This document shows positions 58,743-64,000 of a stretch of DNA of 64,000 nucleotides, piece after piece. Position 1 is the stretch's first letter, and each line of letters starts with the position of its first letter. This DNA is from an uncultured Polaromonas sp. (GTDB lineage: Bacteria; Pseudomonadota; Gammaproteobacteria; Burkholderiales; Burkholderiaceae_C), in contig CALMEI010000044.1 in the NCBI GenBank assembly GCA_937863225.1, forward strand, positions 30,116 through 94,115, read 5' to 3'. The position numbers were made by a program, and so were the translations under genes. Below the pieces are notes generated by a model. It was not told where the DNA came from. It worked only from the letters and a program-made list of their open reading frames with translations, and made no database searches.

Positions 58743-59363
58743 ATGACAGTACCAGAATATTGGCAAGAAGCCTGTAAACATTTAGGGAAGAAAGATCGCG
58801 TCATGAAGCGTTTGATCGCGCAGTTTCCTGATGTGAGTTTAAGCACCCGTGGCGACGCATTCACTACCTTGGCACGCAGCATCGTAGGACAACAAATTTC
58901 TGTCAAAGCGGCCCAAACGGTTTGGGATCGGTTTGAAAAACTGCCAAAAAAAATGCTGCCCAAAAATGTGCTGAAACTGAAAGTGGATGACATGCGTGCC
59001 GCTGGCCTCAGTGCACGCAAGGTGGAATACTTGGTGGATTTGGCGATGCACTTTGACTCGGGCAGTCTCAACAGCCAGACCTTGGCAACCATGGACGACG
59101 AAGCCATCATTGCCGATTTGGTTGCCATACGCGGAATTGGGCGCTGGACAGCCGAGATGTTTTTAATGTTCCATTTGATGCGCCCCAATGTGTTGCCGCT
59201 GGATGACATTGGACTCATCAATGGCATCAGCAAAACCTACTTTTCAGGTGAAAAAGTCAGCCGCAACGAGGTGCGTGAAGTGGCGGCTGCGTGGACGCCA
59301 TTTTGCACCGTGGCCACTTGGTACATATGGCGGTCCTTGGACCCTTTGCCAGTGGCGTATTAG
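58743..59363 (+). CDS. DNA-3-methyladenine glycosylase II family (HhH-GPD)
   Basis: Base-excision repair glycosylase of 206 residues. The helix-hairpin-helix is IRGIGRWTAEMFL (about residues 128-140) and the catalytic Asp is in VLPLDDIGLINGI. RSIVGQQISVKAAQTVWDRF is the usual N-terminal signature. Length and motifs fit the short AlkA-like enzymes common in betaproteobacteria near cysS. The substrate range cannot be read from sequence. Confidence 0.9.
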   Translation: MTVPEYWQEACKHLGKKDRVMKRLIAQFPDVSLSTRGDAFTTLARSIVGQQISVKAAQTVWDRFEKLPKKMLPKNVLKLKVDDMRAAGLSARKVEYLVDLAMHFDSGSLNSQTLATMDDEAIIADLVAIRGIGRWTAEMFLMFHLMRPNVLPLDDIGLINGISKTYFSGEKVSRNEVREVAAAWTPFCTVATWYIWRSLDPLPVAY

Positions 59364-59386
59364 GTCATTCGATGCAGGTGATGCGA

Positions 59387-60571
59387 CTACGACGCATTCA
59401 CTATCCAACCTTGTTCTAGCCAATCTTGAAGCAAATTAATTGCATCGTTGCTGGCTTTGTTTAAATCAAACGAATCTAAGTAGCGCTGGTTCGCCAGTTT
59501 TTGCATTAATTTGGCGTCTTTGCCGGCGGCGCGCCAACTCGATCCATTCAGGAATATATGCCGCGCATCAAACAACATTTGGCTTTGCAGGGCAAGTTTG
59601 ACACCCCGCTTGCGTGCTAACTTCACAGCGTCATCAGGCGCATCAAACCACACATTTGATTTAGGCTCAGACAGGTGCTCGCCCAAATGGCGTGCCAATG
59701 CATGTGGGTCTGCCATGGCTTTGGCGATGGCTTGTTGCGCAAATTCATGCAATGCCGGTGGAATCTGCGCGGGCATTGGTGTCGCTTCTTGTTGGGCATC
59801 ACGGTACAACACTTCAGGTTTTACTTTGATGGGATTTCTGGAATCGTCATCCTGCATGTTGTCATCGTCCACGGCATCTGCATAACGCAATAGCAACTCA
59901 CGCCCTAAATCCACTTGTTTGGGGACTTTGAAGCCAATCGAATAGGTCATGCATTCGCCAATCGCCACGCCATCGTGCGCGTAGCGTGGCGGCAAATACA
60001 GCATGTCACCCGGTGTTAAGTCAAAAGTTTGCTCGGCTTTGAAATTGGACAAAATGCGCAGCGGTACATTGGCTTGCAACGTGCCGTCTTTTTGCTTGCC
60101 GATGCGCCAGCGCCGTGTGCCGTGTGCTTGCAATAAAAAAACATCGTAGCTGTCAAAATGCGGACCCACACCACCGCCATCTGTGGCATAACTGATCATC
60201 AAATCATCCAACCGCGCATCGGGGGCAAAGCGAAATTGGTTTTTCAATTCGTTCACGGCTTGGTGATGCAAATCAACACCTTGAACCAGCAAAGTCCAAT
60301 TTGGTTTTTTGATAGATGGGATTTGTTTGGCCGTCATGGGGCCATGCGCTAAGGTCCACTTGTCACCATTGGACACAATGAGTCGAGACTCCACATCTTG
60401 ATTCTGCGATAACGCAAACAATGCTTGCCGCGACAGTAATGGTTTGAAGTTGGGTATGGCATTGCGAATGATGCAGGGTTTTTTCTGCCAGTATTTGCGC
60501 ATGAATTCAGCAGGGCTGATGCCTCCTAAAAGTTGCAATGGCAGGTCTGTGGATTGAGTGGCTTGGTTCAT
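59387..60571 (-). CDS. roxA: Ribosomal protein L16 arginine hydroxylase family (JmjC-type cupin)
   Basis: Fe(II)/2-oxoglutarate oxygenase that hydroxylates an Arg of ribosomal protein L16 in E. coli (YcfD/RoxA). The JmjC core has GGGVGPHFDSYDVFLLQAHGTRRWRIG (HxD metal ligands) and LPPRYAHDGVA (third His). The N-terminus EFMRKYWQKKPCIIRNAIP is characteristic, and the C-terminal winged helix and dimer region follow. 394 residues. Divergent from the FKBP gene by only 14 bp. The symbol is by family; the substrate is inferred. Confidence 0.87.
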   Translation of the reverse strand: MNQATQSTDLPLQLLGGISPAEFMRKYWQKKPCIIRNAIPNFKPLLSRQALFALSQNQDVESRLIVSNGDKWTLAHGPMTAKQIPSIKKPNWTLLVQGVDLHHQAVNELKNQFRFAPDARLDDLMISYATDGGGVGPHFDSYDVFLLQAHGTRRWRIGKQKDGTLQANVPLRILSNFKAEQTFDLTPGDMLYLPPRYAHDGVAIGECMTYSIGFKVPKQVDLGRELLLRYADAVDDDNMQDDDSRNPIKVKPEVLYRDAQQEATPMPAQIPPALHEFAQQAIAKAMADPHALARHLGEHLSEPKSNVWFDAPDDAVKLARKRGVKLALQSQMLFDARHIFLNGSSWRAAGKDAKLMQKLANQRYLDSFDLNKASNDAINLLQDWLEQGWIVNAS

Positions 60572-60585
60572 GCGACAATTGTCCT

Positions 60586-61119
60586 ATGAAAATCACACCA
60601 CAATGCGTTGTCGCCCTCACATGGACGCTGAAAGATACATTGGGCACAGAATTGGATGTTTTAGACGAACCGGTTGAGTTTTTGGTGGGCGGCAATGATT
60701 TGCTGGTCAAAGTGCAAGAGGCACTGCAAGGCTACAAAGCCGGTGACAGCCTTGATTTGCATTTGGAGCCAGAGGACGCGTTTGGCGATTTCAACGACCA
60801 ACTCTTGTTTTTAGAACCCCGATCGCTGTTTCCAAACGAGCTGGAAGAGGGGCTTACGCTGGAGGGCAGCGCCATGCCTGTCGGCTGTACGCCCAGCATG
60901 CCCAAAGATGCGGTCTATGTGGTGACAGACATTTACCCCGAACACGTGGTTTTGGACGGCAATCACCCCTTGGCCGGCATTGCCATACGACTGAGCTTAA
61001 AGATTGAAGCGGTGCGTGAGGCGACCGTTGCAGAAATTGGCGCAGGCACTTGCGGATCAGGATTTTTTAAGTTGCAAACCAGTACCGATGTATTGACGGG
61101 TAACTCCACGCTTCATTGA
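60586..61119 (+). CDS. FKBP-type peptidyl-prolyl isomerase, SlyD-like
   Basis: A 177-residue FKBP/SlyD-like isomerase. The domain has VVALTWTLKDTLGTELDVLDEPVEFLVGG and a flap region with LEPEDAFGDFNDQLLF, typical of the SlyD insert-in-flap architecture. It lacks the His-rich nickel tail of E. coli SlyD. I start at the ATG at 60586; the frame is open further upstream, but that would run into the roxA start. Confidence 0.85.
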   Translation: MKITPQCVVALTWTLKDTLGTELDVLDEPVEFLVGGNDLLVKVQEALQGYKAGDSLDLHLEPEDAFGDFNDQLLFLEPRSLFPNELEEGLTLEGSAMPVGCTPSMPKDAVYVVTDIYPEHVVLDGNHPLAGIAIRLSLKIEAVREATVAEIGAGTCGSGFFKLQTSTDVLTGNSTLH

Positions 61120-61131
61120 CTTAACGGTTAC

Positions 61132-62637
61132 TCATCTGTTACTTGGGAAGTTAAACACAGTTCCATCACGCACCCCCGCAGAGGGCCAACGCTGCGTGAT
61201 GGTTTTACGTTTGGTATAAAACCGCACAGCATCTGGTCCATAAGCCGACAAATCCCCAAACAAAGACCGCTTCCAACCCCCGAATGAATGGTAGGCAACG
61301 GGCACGGGCAACGGGATATTCACACCCACCATGCCGACCAAGATATTGTCTGTAAAGTAGCGCGCAGCCTCACCATCGCGGGTAAAGATGCAGGTGCCAT
61401 TGCCATATTCGTGCGCATCGATCAAGTCCATGGCTTCTTGCAGCGTTTTGACGCGAACAATGCCAAGCACTGGGCCAAAAATTTCTTCTTTGTATATGGT
61501 CATGGCAGGCGTCACATGGTCAAACAAACAAGGTCCAAGGAAGTAGCCCTGTTCATGCCCTTGAACGACGTGTTTGCGCCCATCTACCACCAAAGTTGCA
61601 CCTTCTTGAACGCCCAAGTCGACATAAGCCCTGACTTTTTCCAGGTGTTGTTTGGTAATGAGCGGCCCCATGTCATTGGCAGCATCATTGCCAGGGCCGA
61701 CTTTCATTTTCATGATTTCGTTTTTAAGGCTGGCTACAACCGCATCTGCGGTGGCGTCACCCACTGCAACAACCAATGGAATGGCCATGCAGCGCTCACC
61801 GCATGAGCCATAGGCGGCGCCCATCAATGCGCTGACAGCATTGGCAATGTCGGCATCGGGCATGACCACTGCGTGATTTTTTGCTCCCCCCAATGCTTGT
61901 ACACGTTTACCTGAGGCCGTGCCTCGTGCATAAATGCTTTGTGCAATGGCGGTTGAGCCAACAAAACTGATGGCTTGTATGCGTGTATCGTCCAGCAAGG
62001 CATCGACCGTGTTTTTGTCACCATGAACAACATTGAGCACACCCGGTGGCAAACCGGCTTCAAGTGCCAGCTCTGCGACCAGCAAGGCACTGCTCGGTGC
62101 CCGCTCAGAAGGCTTTAAGACAAAGGTATTGCCACACGCAATGGCCATGGGCCACATCCACAATGGCACCATCACCGGAAAGTTAAAAGGCGTGATGCCT
62201 GCAACAACGCCCAAGGCTTGGAATTCGCTCCACGAATCAATGGCAGGACCCACATTTTTACTGTGCTCGCCTTTGAGTAGTTCGGGTGCATAGCTGGCAT
62301 ATTCAACATTTTCAATGCCGCGTTGCAGCTCGCCCATGGCATCTGACAGCACTTTGCCATGTTCAGCTGTGACCAACTCACAAATGCGATCGGCATGTTT
62401 CTCAAGCAGATTTTTCAGTTGGCTCATCACTCTGGCACGTTTCAGCGGTGGTGTTGCACGCCAAGCTGGGTAGGCTGCTTGCGCGCTTGAAATAGCTTGC
62501 GCAACAAGGGTCTGGTCTGACAGCGCAACCCGTCCCGATGGCATGCCGGTGGCAGGGTTAAATATTTCTTGACTGCGTGTGCCAATGTCAATGCGTTGGC
62601 CGTTGATCAGATGGGGAATGAGCGGAAGTGTTTTCAT
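61132..62637 (-). CDS. mmsA: CoA-acylating methylmalonate-semialdehyde dehydrogenase
   Basis: Converts methylmalonate semialdehyde to propionyl-CoA, or malonate semialdehyde to acetyl-CoA, at the end of valine and beta-alanine breakdown. The ALDH fold has GVVAGITPFNFPVMVPLWMWPMA, GSTAIAQSIYARG, ALGGAKNHAVVMPDAD and the catalytic Cys in GAAYGSCGERCMAIP, the MmsA form. NIPLPVPVAYHSFGGWKRS at the end is typical. 501 residues. It lies 12 bp after the aminotransferase gene, with which it forms a pathway pair. Confidence 0.95.
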   Translation of the reverse strand: MKTLPLIPHLINGQRIDIGTRSQEIFNPATGMPSGRVALSDQTLVAQAISSAQAAYPAWRATPPLKRARVMSQLKNLLEKHADRICELVTAEHGKVLSDAMGELQRGIENVEYASYAPELLKGEHSKNVGPAIDSWSEFQALGVVAGITPFNFPVMVPLWMWPMAIACGNTFVLKPSERAPSSALLVAELALEAGLPPGVLNVVHGDKNTVDALLDDTRIQAISFVGSTAIAQSIYARGTASGKRVQALGGAKNHAVVMPDADIANAVSALMGAAYGSCGERCMAIPLVVAVGDATADAVVASLKNEIMKMKVGPGNDAANDMGPLITKQHLEKVRAYVDLGVQEGATLVVDGRKHVVQGHEQGYFLGPCLFDHVTPAMTIYKEEIFGPVLGIVRVKTLQEAMDLIDAHEYGNGTCIFTRDGEAARYFTDNILVGMVGVNIPLPVPVAYHSFGGWKRSLFGDLSAYGPDAVRFYTKRKTITQRWPSAGVRDGTVFNFPSNR

Positions 62638-62649
62638 AAATTGGTGGTG

Positions 62650-63969
62650 TCAGGCAGTTTGATTCAGTGTTTCTCCCAGCGCGTTGACAAGGCTGTCAAT
62701 TTGCGCAGGTGTCGAGATGAATGGTGGTGCCAATTGAATCGTGTCGCCGCCGTAGCGCACGTAAAATCCCTTGTCCAGCATTGCCATGGCAATTTCATAA
62801 GGTCGTCGTGCTGGCTCGCCAGGCAGTGACGCTATCGTCAATCCTGCCGCCAAGCCAAAGTTGCGAATATCTGTCACATGTTTCGCCCCCTGAAGACTGT
62901 GCACGGCAGTTTCAAATTTAGGTGACAGAGCTTTGACTTTATCAACCATGTTCTCACGCACCAAAATGTCCAATGCCGCCAAGCCGGCAGCACAAGCCAC
63001 AGGGTGTGCTGAATAGGTGTAGCCATGGGCAAACTCAAGCATGTAGTCAGGACCACCTTGCGCCATGAAGGTGTCATAAATATCTTTTTTGACCAAAACA
63101 GCACCCAAGGGTTGTGCGCCATTGGTAATTTGTTTGGCTACGTTCATGATATCGGGTATGACACCAAAAACTTCTGCCCCGGTGTAAGCACCCATGCGAC
63201 CAAAGCCCGTTATCACCTCATCAAATATCAGCAAGATTTGATTCGCGGTGCAAATTTCGCGCAACCGTTGCAAATAACCATCGGGCGGAATGATGACACC
63301 GGCAGACCCCGACATTGGCTCGACAATCACGGCAGCGATGTTGCTCGCATCGTGTAATGCGATAAGACGCAATAAATCATCAGCTAACTCAGCTCCTGTT
63401 TTGGGCATACCGCGCGTAAAGGCATGTTCTGCCAACTGCGTGTGTGGCAAGTGATCAGCCTCAACCCCTTGCCCAAACATTTTTCGATTACCGACCATAC
63501 CGCCTACAGAGATACCGCCAAAATTAACCCCGTGATAACCTTTTTCGCGCCCAATCAAGCGTGTTTTGCTGGCCCGACCTTTGGCGCGCCAATACGCGCG
63601 CGCCATTTTCAGTGATGTGTCAGCTGCTTCAGAGCCCGAGCTGGTGAAGAACACATGGTCCAAGCCATCCGGTGTGAGCTCTTTGAGCTTATTGGCCAAT
63701 TCAAAAGAGAGCTTGTGCCCATATTGAAACGCAGGGGAATAATCCAAGGTGTTCATTTGTCGCGTCACAGCGTCGGTAATCTCGCTGCGACAATGCCCCA
63801 AACCTGAGCACCACAAGCCAGACAAACCATCATAAATCTGCTTGCCATGTTGGTCTGTGTAATAGCAAGCTTGGGCGCTGGCCATCAAACGTGGATGCGC
63901 CTTGAAATTTCGATTTCCCGTAAAAGGCATCCAATGGGCATCCAGCCAATTAGCATCTGTTGTTGTCAT
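62650..63969 (-). CDS. Omega-amino acid--pyruvate aminotransferase
   Basis: Class III PLP aminotransferase of 439 residues, probably beta-alanine:pyruvate transaminase. DAHWMPFTGNRNFKAHPRL at the N-terminus, VFFTSSGSEAADTSLKMARAYWR, IVEPMSGSAGVIIPPDGYL, LIFDEVITGFGRMGAYTGAE and the PLP Lys in NVAKQITNGAQPLGAV are diagnostic. Its product, malonate semialdehyde, is a substrate for MmsA encoded next to it. The promoter lies at or beyond the right edge. Confidence 0.92.
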   Translation of the reverse strand: MTTTDANWLDAHWMPFTGNRNFKAHPRLMASAQACYYTDQHGKQIYDGLSGLWCSGLGHCRSEITDAVTRQMNTLDYSPAFQYGHKLSFELANKLKELTPDGLDHVFFTSSGSEAADTSLKMARAYWRAKGRASKTRLIGREKGYHGVNFGGISVGGMVGNRKMFGQGVEADHLPHTQLAEHAFTRGMPKTGAELADDLLRLIALHDASNIAAVIVEPMSGSAGVIIPPDGYLQRLREICTANQILLIFDEVITGFGRMGAYTGAEVFGVIPDIMNVAKQITNGAQPLGAVLVKKDIYDTFMAQGGPDYMLEFAHGYTYSAHPVACAAGLAALDILVRENMVDKVKALSPKFETAVHSLQGAKHVTDIRNFGLAAGLTIASLPGEPARRPYEIAMAMLDKGFYVRYGGDTIQLAPPFISTPAQIDSLVNALGETLNQTA

Positions 63970-64000
63970 GTCATGGTTCCGTTAAGTAAACAAAAAAGCC

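Noticed and set aside
1..64000. Mobile elements, prophage or CRISPR
   Set aside because: I saw no transposase, integrase, phage structural gene or regularly spaced direct repeats. The 48-bp elements are dispersed and palindromic, not an array.

Overview
The window is an ordinary stretch of chromosome from a betaproteobacterium of the order Burkholderiales. The evidence is gene order (hfq-hflX-hflK-hflC; pnp-qor-tpiA-secG-tRNA-Leu-nuoA to nuoN-DUF2818-NUDIX; a TPR protein, L,D-transpeptidase, two cyclophilins and lpxH divergent from cysS) and protein families typical of that order (fused isobutyryl-CoA mutase IcmF, LiuR-type MerR regulator, DUF2788, DUF2189). Base composition looks clearly more AT-rich than most Comamonadaceae or Burkholderiaceae, but I did not count it. 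A 48-bp palindromic element recurs, with an architecture I associate with Comamonadaceae. Genus is not resolved. I see no phage, transposase, rRNA or CRISPR sequence.

Layout. 1-4.5 kb: end of lgt, then hfq, hflX, hflK and hflC, closed by a bidirectional terminator. 4.5-6.4 kb: a metallo-beta-lactamase-fold gene divergent from liuR, with a near-palindromic 22-bp operator between them, and a tRNA-Val. 6.4-12.8 kb: a ubiquinone hydroxylase, DUF2788 and DUF2189 membrane proteins, an FNR-type box, yggX, dsbB, argA and mltD. 12.9-21.7 kb: hrpA, xseA, sodB, a DUF192 protein, a 19-residue basic peptide gene between two terminators, an Ala/Lys-rich exported protein, and icd. 21.7-26.7 kb: an unusual ABC protein, then icmF with a perfect 22-bp palindrome upstream that matches the liuR operator. 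26.8-31.9 kb: rpsO, pnp, a quinone oxidoreductase, tpiA and secG. 32-47.8 kb: tRNA-Leu, the complete 14-gene complex I operon, DUF2818 and a NUDIX hydrolase. 47.8-64 kb: aat, an IclR regulator, pbpG, leuA, lpxH, cyclophilins, envelope genes, cysS, a DNA glycosylase, roxA, an FKBP isomerase, mmsA and an omega-aminotransferase.

Three layers of signal go beyond the genes. (1) Upstream of leuA lies what looks like a complete transcription attenuator: an extended -10 promoter, a 21-residue peptide with seven Leu codons, a terminator, then leuA. (2) A 48-bp two-hairpin repeat occurs in intergenic DNA and also inside the reading frames of hrpA, icmF and nuoG. It keeps the frame each time, and within each orientation the copies use the same frame. 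(3) Matching palindromes tie liuR, the MBL-fold gene and icmF into one probable branched-chain acyl-CoA regulon; mmsA and the aminotransferase at the right edge act in related catabolism.
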